Below are positions 24,483 through 32,346 of a stretch of DNA of 64,000 nucleotides, in pieces. Under the pieces are notes generated by a model that saw only the letters and a list, made by a program, of their open reading frames with translations, was not told the origin of the DNA and did no database searches. How positions within the stretch are numbered: the first letter of the stretch is position 1; each line of letters starts with the position of its first letter. The DNA is taken from contig NZ_JAQIOY010000003.1 of the NCBI RefSeq assembly GCF_028023555.1, forward strand, positions 124,001 to 188,000, read 5' to 3'. Made by a program: the position numbers and the translations under genes. Origin of the DNA: Thalassococcus_A lentus. Its GTDB lineage: Bacteria; Pseudomonadota; Alphaproteobacteria; Rhodobacterales; Rhodobacteraceae.

Positions 24483-25553
24483 CTATCCGGCCTCAGCTGT
24501 ATCCAGCAGTCTTAGCTGCCGTTCAAAAATCGATGCGGAGGCAGTCAGGTCAATGGTTCTAAATGAAATTTCATGTCCTTGGACCATCATCATTTCATTT
24601 ACATAACCTCCCGTCTGCGGGTGGAGCAGAATACCTTTGGCTGTCAGGCTGGGGGCATCAGATTCTCGTTCTTGGGTTCGGAGGTAGGAATACATCTGGT
24701 AGAGGTATCCGCTCTTCAATACCTCACTTCGATAGTTTGAAGAGGTCAAAATTCTCGTGAACTTCGTATCGATGACCACGCGCCGCCCTGTTTGAGGATG
24801 GTTCAATTCTATGTCTGTCTGCATCCCAGGAAGGATTGCATGCAGGCCTGAACTCGCATCAGAAACCGGCCAGGAAATGCGGCGACCCTGCGCAACGTGC
24901 CACCCATTGGGCTCCAATTGAATTCGACAAGCGTTGCCGACTGCGCGTTCGAAAAGCCGCCGGATTAGGTGCTCAGTTGTTTCATCGCCAGGTTGCAGGG
25001 CGTTGCCTTCGATTTCCGTTGGAATGCTACCGTCAAACACCATGCGCGCGAGTGCGACCATCATTCGATCTGCACTCTCGTTTCGTCCGATCTGGTCCGT
25101 TGCCAATTGGGCCCGCGAAGGACGCACTCCGGACACTCCAAGGCGGGCAAAATCGGCAGCAAGCTTTCGACATCTATGGGCCGTTTCGATGTTTTGCACC
25201 CTCGCTGCGAGGCGCTCTAGCGCAGTACGCACCAATCTGTTCCGAGGCGTATCCATAACATGTTCTTCGAAGCGGCAGGCGACCTGTCCACGATCCATAA
25301 GCTGAGCAGTTTCAGTCGCCAGCATATCGATGCGACCGCGAACCCGTTGGAGCACTGCCGATTTAGAGCGATACCCTCTACTTAGGTTCTTTCGCATTCT
25401 GTCTTCGACGACATGCGCCAGCAGTCGCCCGATGAGGTCAGGGAGGTCCCTGGCGTCCTCAACATCCCGTTCGTATTTGTCACGAAACTGGACGAGATCT
25501 GCGGCGTATAAGAACAAGATCCAAATGTTTCGGACGGGGATTGGCCTGGACAT
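24483..25553 (-). CDS. mcrC: McrC nuclease subunit of a McrBC restriction system
   Basis: McrC is the nuclease partner of the McrB GTPase and cuts DNA with modified cytosines. The 356-residue protein shows the McrC N-terminal IPVRNIWILFLYAADLV, the SAVLQRVRGRIDML motif and a C-terminal PD-(D/E)xK nuclease with MQTDIELNHPQTGRRVVIDT then KFT (about residues 245-267). ATG 25553 overlaps the mcrB stop by one base (TGATG). It is the last gene of a leftward operon. Confidence 0.93.
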   Translation of the reverse strand: MSRPIPVRNIWILFLYAADLVQFRDKYERDVEDARDLPDLIGRLLAHVVEDRMRKNLSRGYRSKSAVLQRVRGRIDMLATETAQLMDRGQVACRFEEHVMDTPRNRLVRTALERLAARVQNIETAHRCRKLAADFARLGVSGVRPSRAQLATDQIGRNESADRMMVALARMVFDGSIPTEIEGNALQPGDETTEHLIRRLFERAVGNACRIQLEPNGWHVAQGRRISWPVSDASSGLHAILPGMQTDIELNHPQTGRRVVIDTKFTRILTSSNYRSEVLKSGYLYQMYSYLRTQERESDAPSLTAKGILLHPQTGGYVNEMMMVQGHEISFRTIDLTASASIFERQLRLLDTAEAG

Positions 25554-27358
25554 CACAACCCATTGCGCAAACGCGCCATTGCCTCAGTTGCCCGTTCTGG
25601 CGCGTCGAACCAGTATTCTTCTAACAGTGGTCCAATCTCAGTTTCGATGACATCTTTGAACCATGCCTTGGCGTCCTCAATGGTTTCGTTCGGCGTCACA
25701 TATGAATGACCTATCCGGAACTGCGGGCCCAAGGATCTGTCAGATGAAATGTCATCATTGAGTGCGGTCATTTGGGTCCGGATGAAGTCGATCGTTTCCC
25801 CGTCGATATTTCGGTCTGAACACCAGGCAGCCCAAGAGTCATTTAGAACAGGTTCTAGGGAAACGAATGCAAAACGCCGTCTCAACGCCAAATCTACAAG
25901 TGCCAAGGAACGATCAGCGACGTTCATTGTGCCAATGATGTAGAGGTTGTCCGGCACATGAACGCGTTCGCCAGGTTGTTTGCGATAGGCGAGCTCGATT
26001 GCATCTGCCCGGCTGCGTTTCGTGTTCTCCAGCAAAGTCAGCATTTCACCGAACACCTGCGCAGGATTGCCGCGGTTGATTTCTTCAATAATTAAGACAT
26101 GGGCGATGTCCGGTTGGGCACGCGCTACTTCGACGACTTGAAGAAAAATGCCGTCGGTTATGACCAGCCCATTTGAGCTAGGCCGATAGCCTCGAACAAA
26201 GTCTTCGTAAGACAGCGAGGGATGAAACTGCACTGAGCGTAGTTGTCCTGGGCTCGGATTTCGTTTCCCTATGAGTGCCTTACCCAATCTTTTGGCAAGC
26301 CATGTTTTTCCAGTGCCCGGAGCGCCCTGAAGAATGATGTTTTTCTTACTCTCTATGCGAGAGATCATTCCCTGCAATGTGCCACGCGTCATGAAGCCAC
26401 CGTCGGCAATGATGTCGTCTACACCATAGGGCTCAATTGGCTGCTCATCATCGGCTTCTTCTTGCTCTTCAATCGCAGCGAGTGGCTCAATATCTTCTGC
26501 ATATTTTTCTGCCCAGTAGGGGTGTTTGAGGAAGCGTTCTATGTCCTGGTCTTTGCCCTCAAAGGTGAAGCTAACAAGTTGCCGAGCCATTTCATCGTCT
26601 TCGAAACGTGCTCGGGCGACAGTCGTCCGGTATGTGAAAAAGAACCATTCGCGAGGAGGATCGATTTCTTCCCAGAATACTTCGACCGTCTTTCCGTCAT
26701 CGTGATTGCCGGTGATCGTCCCAATCGCTTTGATCCGCATCGCGCTGACAGCACGTTCACGGTTGTCGAAAGGTACATCATGTTTGCGAGTGTATGTTGC
26801 CTTGATCGCAATTTTGTCGCCTTGCTTCATTTGGCGCACGAGGTGCGAAAACTTGTCGTCGTAGCCGTTTTGCCAGATGCCCTTTTCTAGGAAGCGAGGC
26901 GTTTGATCCCCCTCGTCCCAAGCTGCGCCCACAAACCAATAGTTCACTCCGTCTGGTACGATCTCGCCTTCAGGTGCCTGGTCCTCGTCCTCGTCGGCCT
27001 TGAGAGCTGAACGTTCGCGCCGGAAAATATCCACAGCCAATTCGTCAGACATCTCTGTGGCTTTTCCTTCCTCGGTAAGAGCCCAGATGCCACGTTTTGG
27101 TGAGTACAAAAGTCCGGCTTTGACCAGATAGAACCTGGCCCAAGCGACGCGGTTGTTAAATTTGGGCTGCCCATTCTTGTTTGTCTGGTTCAGGAAATCT
27201 TCTGAAACTTCGTAACGCTCGGCAATCGCCTCGAAGACCTGTTTCGGTTTTGCCTCGCCGCCCAGGTCTCTAAGGACATCTAGAACCGGACCAAAATAGC
27301 TAACAAATTGGGGAACGCCTTCGATCTTTTGCTCAAATAACTTCACGGATAACTCCAA
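25553..27358 (-). CDS. mcrB: McrB-type AAA+ GTPase with N-terminal sensor domains
   Basis: A 601-residue motor protein. Residues about 18-100 form an Mrr_N-like winged helix (VLDVLRDLGGEAKPKQVFEA, then VAWARFYLVKAGLL). Residues about 138-245 (YWFVGAAWDEGDQTPRFLEK) resemble a PUA/EVE-like modified-base reader. The AAA+ domain carries Walker A GAPGTGKT (345-352), Walker B LIIEEINRG (422-430) and the McrB signature MNVADRS (478-484, usually MNTADRS). It would translocate on DNA and drive McrC cleavage. The stop overlaps the mcrC start. The N-terminal architecture differs from E. coli McrB, so the recognised modification may also differ. Confidence 0.92.
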   Translation of the reverse strand: MELSVKLFEQKIEGVPQFVSYFGPVLDVLRDLGGEAKPKQVFEAIAERYEVSEDFLNQTNKNGQPKFNNRVAWARFYLVKAGLLYSPKRGIWALTEEGKATEMSDELAVDIFRRERSALKADEDEDQAPEGEIVPDGVNYWFVGAAWDEGDQTPRFLEKGIWQNGYDDKFSHLVRQMKQGDKIAIKATYTRKHDVPFDNRERAVSAMRIKAIGTITGNHDDGKTVEVFWEEIDPPREWFFFTYRTTVARARFEDDEMARQLVSFTFEGKDQDIERFLKHPYWAEKYAEDIEPLAAIEEQEEADDEQPIEPYGVDDIIADGGFMTRGTLQGMISRIESKKNIILQGAPGTGKTWLAKRLGKALIGKRNPSPGQLRSVQFHPSLSYEDFVRGYRPSSNGLVITDGIFLQVVEVARAQPDIAHVLIIEEINRGNPAQVFGEMLTLLENTKRSRADAIELAYRKQPGERVHVPDNLYIIGTMNVADRSLALVDLALRRRFAFVSLEPVLNDSWAAWCSDRNIDGETIDFIRTQMTALNDDISSDRSLGPQFRIGHSYVTPNETIEDAKAWFKDVIETEIGPLLEEYWFDAPERATEAMARLRNGL

Positions 27359-27395
27359 ACTTTTGCTTGTTCAGGAGGACCAACTTGATAGGTCA

Positions 27396-28295
27396 TCACT
27401 GCCTAAAACAATTCTCTCTGTGCCAGGTGACAAACTCGGTCCTTGGCCGGTTGGCGAGGCGGTCCGGCACCAAGATCTTGCCGGACGAGTTAATCATCGA
27501 CGTCACGGCTTCGATGTCGTTGCTCTGACGGGAAACCAGAATTGTTAGGTCGTCAGCCAACCCAACAAGGCCGCGATCAAACATCCAGTGCGCGGTTCCG
27601 GACAGGGCGAGCCCGTTGCTGACGATGTCCGGGCCGTCATGCTCCACCGGTCTGATATGGGCGGCTTCCACTTCAGCGCGGCCACCGCCATTGATCAGAC
27701 GTAAGCCAGTGATGGCGCATCGTTCACCGTAGGCACGCAGGACATTTTTCCTGAAATTACGGTCGCGAACCGCGCGGTTGGTCAGTTGGTTGACACGTTC
27801 CCGTGCGGGCATGTGTTGGAAAGATGTTTGCGCGTCCTGAAACCCTGGCAGCTGCATCGAGTCACCAACGCGTGGCAGGATGTCCTCATCCCGTCCAAGG
27901 CCACGCTCGACTATTCGGGTAAAGTCTTCAGCGGATAAGGTTCTTACTGCGGCTTGCGCGCGTCCGGATATCTTGCCTTGATCGTTCAGCAATCCTCTTT
28001 CGATGATCGAATTCTCGTCCCGGAATGAAACAGGGTCGCCGAAATCAAGATACGTTCCAGGCTCGATCACCGCCAAGAACATGTCCTGATTCCTAGGATC
28101 CGGAATGATCTCCCGGACCTTAGCGACAGCAAAGTACCCTTTGGTCTCTTTGACCTTGCTTGGCTCCAGGTAGACGATCCAATCCCCTTCGGACTGTTGG
28201 GCACGTGAAAGGTATTGCTTGGGAAACTGATACCGCTCCGAGGGAATGTCGTCGTAGATCGAGTCGCTGCGATGGATGAAGATACCGAAGGCCAT
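27396..28295 (-). CDS. HNH endonuclease with N-terminal domain, restriction-linked
   Basis: A 299-residue protein. The C-terminal HNH_2-type nuclease (about residues 175-265) has CAITGLRLINGGG, VEAAHIRPVEHDGPDIVSNG and LSGTAHWMFDRGLVGL, with the HNH residues near 213, 227 and 236. The N-terminal half (FGIFIHRSDSIYDDIPSERY, then GDWIVYLEPSKV and FAVAKVREI) looks like a PUA/SRA-like base-reading fold, as in modification-dependent HNH restriction enzymes. It is 37 bp upstream of mcrB on the same strand, suggesting two cooperating nucleases in one operon. Confidence 0.85.
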   Translation of the reverse strand: MAFGIFIHRSDSIYDDIPSERYQFPKQYLSRAQQSEGDWIVYLEPSKVKETKGYFAVAKVREIIPDPRNQDMFLAVIEPGTYLDFGDPVSFRDENSIIERGLLNDQGKISGRAQAAVRTLSAEDFTRIVERGLGRDEDILPRVGDSMQLPGFQDAQTSFQHMPARERVNQLTNRAVRDRNFRKNVLRAYGERCAITGLRLINGGGRAEVEAAHIRPVEHDGPDIVSNGLALSGTAHWMFDRGLVGLADDLTILVSRQSNDIEAVTSMINSSGKILVPDRLANRPRTEFVTWHRENCFRQ

Positions 28296-28299
28296 CGGA

Positions 28300-28596
28300 T
28301 CACCCGCGTTGAAGTCGTTCCAGTTTTCGATCGGCCGCGCGTAGGGTCAGTACCGCACCTGTCAAAAATGGAAGCGCCAAGCCAGCTGCGGCGATCGCAC
28401 AAATCAGGATGGCAGCAAAAGCCGAGTATTCGGCAGACTGTTGTGCCAACGATAGTTGTCCCAAACCAATCAGGTAGAAGACGCTGGTTCCAAGGAAAAT
28501 CATGTAAAGCGGCCCAAAGGGTTCGATCACCTCACGGCGGGTACGCTCCAATACTGAGTGCCGCAACATGTTCCAGCGTTTGCTTGCCTTGTTCAC
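28300..28596 (-). CDS. Small two-helix membrane protein
   Basis: A 98-residue protein with two hydrophobic segments (PLYMIFLGTSVFYLIGLGQL, about residues 29-48, and AFAAILICAIAAAGLALPFL, about 59-78) between charged ends. It lies 4 bp from each neighbour (HTH gene upstream, HNH gene downstream), so it is an integral part of the restriction operon. No family is recognised. A membrane-anchored component is unusual for McrBC systems. Confidence 0.75.
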   Translation of the reverse strand: MNKASKRWNMLRHSVLERTRREVIEPFGPLYMIFLGTSVFYLIGLGQLSLAQQSAEYSAFAAILICAIAAAGLALPFLTGAVLTLRAADRKLERLQRG

Positions 28597-28600
28597 CAGA

Positions 28601-29023
28601 TTACTCCCTTACCAGCTCGATCCATGTGTGCACGTCGTCATCCGTCACTTCGCGACCTTCGACATGCGATTGATACCAACGGGCGACGATGGCCCCGCGC
28701 TTTTCGCTTTTGATCTTTATGCCCTCTTCGGTGAGGTGCTTATCCAGCGCGCTTTCGATGTGTTTGAGCGCTTCAAAATCATGTCCAGCCCGAATGGATT
28801 TGGTGCCAAGTAGCAGCCAGGCGACGTCAATATCATAGCGGCTTTGCATCTTGACGAGGGCCTCAACTGGGACGCCGCGTTTGCCTTTTTCGTAGCTGTG
28901 ATAGGCACGATGCGACACGCCAATTGCTTCCGCCATAGCAGCCTGAGAGACACCTATCTCATTGCGACAGATCGCAAGGCGAGCGCCAATCTCTGCAAAC
29001 AATTCAGCATCATCTCGCACCAT
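28601..29023 (-). CDS. XRE-family regulator of the restriction operon
   Basis: A 140-residue DNA-binding protein. The Cro/CI-type HTH is CRNEIGVSQAAMAEAIGVSH (about residues 19-38), followed by RAYHSYEKGKRGVPVEALVK. The C-terminal half is helical and unassigned. ATG 29023 with a GGGAA site is preferred; ATG 29065 adds 14 residues. As first gene of the leftward operon, with an inverted repeat upstream, it probably autoregulates like a controller (C) protein and delays restriction after transfer. Confidence 0.85.
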   Translation of the reverse strand: MVRDDAELFAEIGARLAICRNEIGVSQAAMAEAIGVSHRAYHSYEKGKRGVPVEALVKMQSRYDIDVAWLLLGTKSIRAGHDFEALKHIESALDKHLTEEGIKIKSEKRGAIVARWYQSHVEGREVTDDDVHTWIELVRE

Positions 29024-29050
29024 GCAAGTTTCCCAATTGACGAGTACGCA

Positions 29051-29075
29051 ATTTTGTATAAACATAGCACAAAAT
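29051..29075. promoter_or_regulatory. Inverted repeat between the regulator and excisionase genes
   Basis: ATTTTGT (29051-29057) and ACAAAAT (29069-29075) form a perfect 7-bp inverted repeat with an 11-bp spacer containing TATAAA. It lies between the divergent XRE regulator and excisionase genes, a likely operator for the XRE protein that could control both defense and excision. Confidence 0.55.
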
Positions 29076-29178
29076 GACGCATATTTACATTTTCACTCAT
29101 CTGACCACGTCAGAAGGTGCAGAACAAGCGATTCCATGCGTGTCGCTGATTCAACTTAAGCGGACAAGGACGACTGAA

Positions 29179-29526
29179 ATGGCAGAGACCAACTATTCAG
29201 ACAGCTCTCAGATCCTGGGGCTTGGGAAGACGCCCGCGCAATGGGTCGAAGTCATGGCCGGGATGGGGATCGATATTTCGGAACGCACCTTGCGCGAACG
29301 GGCCAATGAGACGGGTGCTTTTTATCGCCTTGGGAGGACCATGCTCATCACGCCCGCGCAGATTGATACGATTTTTGAAGGAGGCCAGTCATGCCGCTCC
29401 AAATTTACAAGAGGGGCCGTGTCTACTGGGCCAAGGGGTGGATTGAATACAACGGCAGGCCAATCGCCGGCCCATACCGGCGAAGCACTAAGGCATCTAC
29501 AGAAGAGGGCGCACGGGACTGGATAA
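29179..29526 (+). CDS. Excisionase-like helix-turn-helix protein
   Basis: A 115-residue protein (MAETNYSDSSQILGLGKTPA). The HTH-like segment MGIDISERTLRERANETGAF, followed by YRLGRTMLITPAQIDTIFEG, resembles AlpA/excisionase-type DNA-binding proteins. It is immediately upstream of the integrase gene and overlaps its 5' end out of frame by 136 bp. Similar overlapping pairs exist in alphaproteobacterial integrative elements. It probably directs recombination toward excision. Confidence 0.72.
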   Translation: MAETNYSDSSQILGLGKTPAQWVEVMAGMGIDISERTLRERANETGAFYRLGRTMLITPAQIDTIFEGGQSCRSKFTRGAVSTGPRGGLNTTAGQSPAHTGEALRHLQKRAHGTG

Positions 29527-30485
29527 ACCATGAGACCGAACGGCAAATCCGTCGCTATGTCGTGGGCGACGAACCGAGCAAGACGTTCTCTGATGCAATC
29601 ATGCTCTACAACGCGTCCCCCAAAGCAGCGAAGCAGTTGATCCCGATTGTTGAAGCAATCGGGGACCTGTCTCTGGGCGCAATATCTGGTGCTTTACTGA
29701 AGAGCCTTGGGCCGAAACTGAAACCCAAAGCGTCGACCGACACTTGGTGGCGTGAAATCGTGACGCCCGCGTGCGCAGTGATCAACAATGCGCATGAACT
29801 GGAAGGCACGCCGCTGATCCGCGTGAAGCCCTACGACAAGTTCGAGCGAATCGCTCAGGACAAGCAACGTGGGAAGCTTAGCCGCGTCGAGCGCACCCCA
29901 GCTGACAAGGAATGGATCGAGGCATTTTGCCGTGCAGCGGATCCGTACAACGCCGCGCTGGTCCGTTTCATGTTTGAGACGGCTGCGCGGATTGATCAGG
30001 CCGTGTCATTGGAGCCTGATGACCTTCGGCCGCACGAGAACAAAGTCCGCGTGAAAGCGCAAAAGGGCCATCCCGAAAGTTGGATCACCGTCTCACCTCA
30101 GATGATGGACGAGCTTCTCGCACTGCCAGCCAAACGGCCCAAGAACCGCAAGACTGGCAAGCTGATGAAAGCCCGTGTTTTCGGCTATGGCAGCTCTACC
30201 GGTTACAACACGCGCTGGAAGACGATCTGCAAACGGGCGGGCATTCCGTACCTGTCTGCCCACCCCGCGGGACGGCACGGCTTCTTCACCGAGCTCGTTG
30301 TCCGTCAGGGCGTCGATCCCGTCACGGCGGCTAAAGCTGGCCGCTGGTCTGACCCCAATCTGCCCATGCGGATCTATGCCCACGCAGAGACCGATGAGGC
30401 CGACATCAGAGCCCGTTTTCGTACAAACCACGTACAAGATGACACTGTACAAACACCCAACGCTAAGAAATCACATAAGGAATAG
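29391..30485 (+). CDS. int: Tyrosine recombinase (integrase)
   Basis: A 364-residue site-specific recombinase with an AAGGAGG site before ATG 29391. The N-terminal MPLQIYKRGRVYWAKGWIEY is an arm-binding-like segment. The catalytic domain has ETAARIDQAVSLEP (Arg 200), VKAQKGHPES (Lys near 225), the HPAGRHGFF box (Arg 295, His 296), AGRW (Trp 319) and IYAHAE (nucleophile Tyr 329). It lies 14 bp from attR, as expected for a tRNA-targeting integrase. Repeats resembling its arm sites lie in its own 3' end. Confidence 0.95.
   Translation: MPLQIYKRGRVYWAKGWIEYNGRPIAGPYRRSTKASTEEGARDWINHETERQIRRYVVGDEPSKTFSDAIMLYNASPKAAKQLIPIVEAIGDLSLGAISGALLKSLGPKLKPKASTDTWWREIVTPACAVINNAHELEGTPLIRVKPYDKFERIAQDKQRGKLSRVERTPADKEWIEAFCRAADPYNAALVRFMFETAARIDQAVSLEPDDLRPHENKVRVKAQKGHPESWITVSPQMMDELLALPAKRPKNRKTGKLMKARVFGYGSSTGYNTRWKTICKRAGIPYLSAHPAGRHGFFTELVVRQGVDPVTAAKAGRWSDPNLPMRIYAHAETDEADIRARFRTNHVQDDTVQTPNAKKSHKE
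30421..30453 (+). repeat. Putative integrase arm-type sites, right end
   Basis: GTACAAA at 30421-30427, GTACAAG at 30432-30438 and GTACAAA at 30447-30453 lie inside the integrase 3' end. The first two have the same 11-bp spacing as the pair at the left end (18005-18022). Confidence 0.6.
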
Positions 30486-30499
30486 CGCTATGAACGGTT

Positions 30500-30546
30500 C
30501 CCTCCTAAGGGGCAGGTTGCAGGTTCGAATCCTGCCGGGGTCGCCA
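30500..30546 (+). repeat. attR: second copy of the 47-bp tRNA-Arg repeat
   Basis: This copy is identical to 17855-17901 and holds only the anticodon stem 3' side through CCA. No acceptor 5' half precedes it, so it is not a functional tRNA gene. Confidence 0.95.
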
Positions 30547-30698
30547 CGATTTCTTTGTTGCAATGCAAATCGAGGTTGGCCCGGTGCCGAGGGGCTGGAT
30601 CGGCACCATGCTCTATCTAGGCATTGATCGGATCGGATGCGCGAACTATCGTTTTGATACGCAAGGCGAAAAGTTTAGCCTTCGGGAGACGGGATTTT

Positions 30699-31367
30699 AT
30701 GTCGGGAAAAGCGCTTTCCAGTTCTCAGCGGGCTATACAGGAATTACGCAACAGAATTTTTTCTGGCGATCTTGCGGCAGGTTCTGACCATCTGGAAACC
30801 GAACTGGCTGAAATGCTCGATATGTCTCGGACCCCGGTGCGTGAGGCGGTGCTGACGCTTGAAACTCAGGGTTTGCTGGAATTGCGGCCGCGCAAGGGCG
30901 TGCGAATATTGCCGTTGTCCCCGGATGACATGGCCGAGATTTATGATGTACTGACCGAACTGGAAAGTCTCGCGGCGGAGCGGGCTGCGTCTGCAAACTA
31001 TTCCATCGATGACTTGGGCGCCCTGGCGCAAGCGATTGATGACATGGAGCAGGCGACCATCGCGCCCGATCTTGAGGCCTGGGCCGCCGCAGATGAGCGC
31101 TTTCATATGGAACTGGTTCGACTTGGCGGCAACAGCCGGATCGAGGCAATTGTGAACATGATGAGCGATCAGGTGCGCCGCGCCCGGATGCTTACGCTGT
31201 TCATGCGTCCCTTGCCGACGCAATCCAATGAAGATCACCGGCTTGTCTATCAAGCCATCCGCAACAACGAGCCGACTGCCGCACGCGAACACCACAGGCG
31301 TCATCGCCAATACGCCAAGTCAGTGCTTGTTGGTCTATTGGCCAAACTGCGTCTGCGCCACGTCTGA
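30699..31367 (+). CDS. GntR-family regulator, FadR/FCD type
   Basis: A 222-residue regulator. The winged HTH is RNRIFSGDLAAGSDHLETEL followed by MLDMSRTPVREAVLTLETQG. The C-terminal FCD helical ligand-binding domain has YDVLTELESLAAERAASANY and ERFHMELVRLGGNSRIEAIV. The start ATG 30699 (MSGKALSSSQRAIQELRNRI) follows a GGGAG site. It is convergent with the catabolic genes to its right and probably regulates them or another carbon source. Confidence 0.88.
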   Translation: MSGKALSSSQRAIQELRNRIFSGDLAAGSDHLETELAEMLDMSRTPVREAVLTLETQGLLELRPRKGVRILPLSPDDMAEIYDVLTELESLAAERAASANYSIDDLGALAQAIDDMEQATIAPDLEAWAAADERFHMELVRLGGNSRIEAIVNMMSDQVRRARMLTLFMRPLPTQSNEDHRLVYQAIRNNEPTAAREHHRRHRQYAKSVLVGLLAKLRLRHV

Positions 31368-31380
31368 ACCGTTCAAAGCC

Positions 31381-32346
31381 TCAGGTTTTGGTTTGCCTGT
31401 GCTCGAGAGCCTGGTTGTTTTGCAGATAGGTGCGCACCAACGCGGTCGCCTGCGCTATGAATTTGGCGTTTCGGTTACCAGAACTGTCTTCGTCGGCACG
31501 GGTGATGTTCCAGCCCACATAAGTCACGGCGCGCAGGGCCAGAAATAACCCGAGTCGGCTGGTGTCCAAGTCACGTTTGGAGCGATAGCCGTTGATAAGG
31601 GCCGTCTCCAGAGCGGGGTAGTCTGCGCTCGATCTGTGTTTCAGCAAAGCCGTTGCCACATCGAACAGCCGAAACCCAAAGCCCCCGTCATCGAAGTCGA
31701 TCAGATGAAGATCCTGGCCATCAACCATCACGTTCGCAGGCACGAGATCGGCATGGATCAGCCCGTAATCCAAGGTTGGTGCCAAGACGGATAAATCAGC
31801 CGCGGCCTTATGGCGGAACTGTTTGAGCAGGCTGTGCTGATTTGGTGAAAGCGCCGAATTTTCCCAAAACCGGTCCCACAAAGGCGTGTCACCGAGCAAA
31901 CCCTCCATATCCCACGCAGGCCGATCACAGGTGGCTGCCTCAGGCCAAGCGTCGCTCGCATCGTGCAGCTTGGCCATTTCGATGCCGAGCGCATGAAAAA
32001 CGGCGATCTGCGCGGCGGGTTGTTGGCTGCCGAGAATGGCATCCAGTGTATCGCCATCAAGCCAGCTGAGAACATCAATCTGAAAGCCGTCCACAGATTG
32101 CAAATAGGGCCCTTGCAGGCTCGGGCGTGGTGCTGGAACCGATAGGCCAGACTTGGAAACCCAATGCATCCAGCCAAGTTCGGCGGCCAATTGAGCATCG
32201 GTTCTGTAGCCCCGCCGATGCAGACGCAGGGCATAAGATTGCCCCGAATGATTGACCCGGTAGACCTGATTTTCCCTTTCGGCGATCAGGGCGAAATCGG
32301 CTTGTTCTAAACCCCACAAAGCCAAGGACTTGGTGATGGTTTTCAT
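31381..32346 (-). CDS. APH-type phosphotransferase (amino-alcohol kinase-like)
   Basis: A 321-residue kinase of the choline/hydroxylysine/homoserine kinase superfamily. The ATP-lobe lysine region is YALRLHRRGY. The Brenner motif is LIHADLVPANVMVD (about residues 195-208) and the metal-binding motif is LHLIDFDDGGFGF. The gene overlaps the following aminotransferase-like gene by 4 bp. In this superfamily, a kinase next to an AGXT2-like PLP enzyme suggests phosphorylation of a hydroxyl group followed by phospho-lyase elimination. The substrate is not determined. Confidence 0.85.
   Translation of the reverse strand: MKTITKSLALWGLEQADFALIAERENQVYRVNHSGQSYALRLHRRGYRTDAQLAAELGWMHWVSKSGLSVPAPRPSLQGPYLQSVDGFQIDVLSWLDGDTLDAILGSQQPAAQIAVFHALGIEMAKLHDASDAWPEAATCDRPAWDMEGLLGDTPLWDRFWENSALSPNQHSLLKQFRHKAAADLSVLAPTLDYGLIHADLVPANVMVDGQDLHLIDFDDGGFGFRLFDVATALLKHRSSADYPALETALINGYRSKRDLDTSRLGLFLALRAVTYVGWNITRADEDSSGNRNAKFIAQATALVRTYLQNNQALEHRQTKT

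Larger units (their letters stand above)
17855..30546. mobile_element. 12.7 kb integrative mobilizable element carrying defense genes
   Basis: The element is bounded by identical 47-bp repeats, one within tRNA-Arg(CCT) and one immediately after the integrase gene. From left to right it holds an initiator-like gene with iterons, mobC, mobA with nested mobB and mobD, a retron, an unknown zinc-ribbon gene, a leftward McrC-McrB-HNH-membrane protein-HTH operon, then excisionase and integrase. Several central genes (retron, 21247-23028) are visibly richer in A and T than the chromosome. No type IV secretion genes are present, so transfer would need a helper conjugative element. Confidence 0.93.

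Noticed and set aside
30491..30546. A second tRNA-Arg gene
   Set aside because: Only the 3' half is present; the acceptor 5' strand, D arm and 5' side of the anticodon arm are missing, so this is the attR copy.
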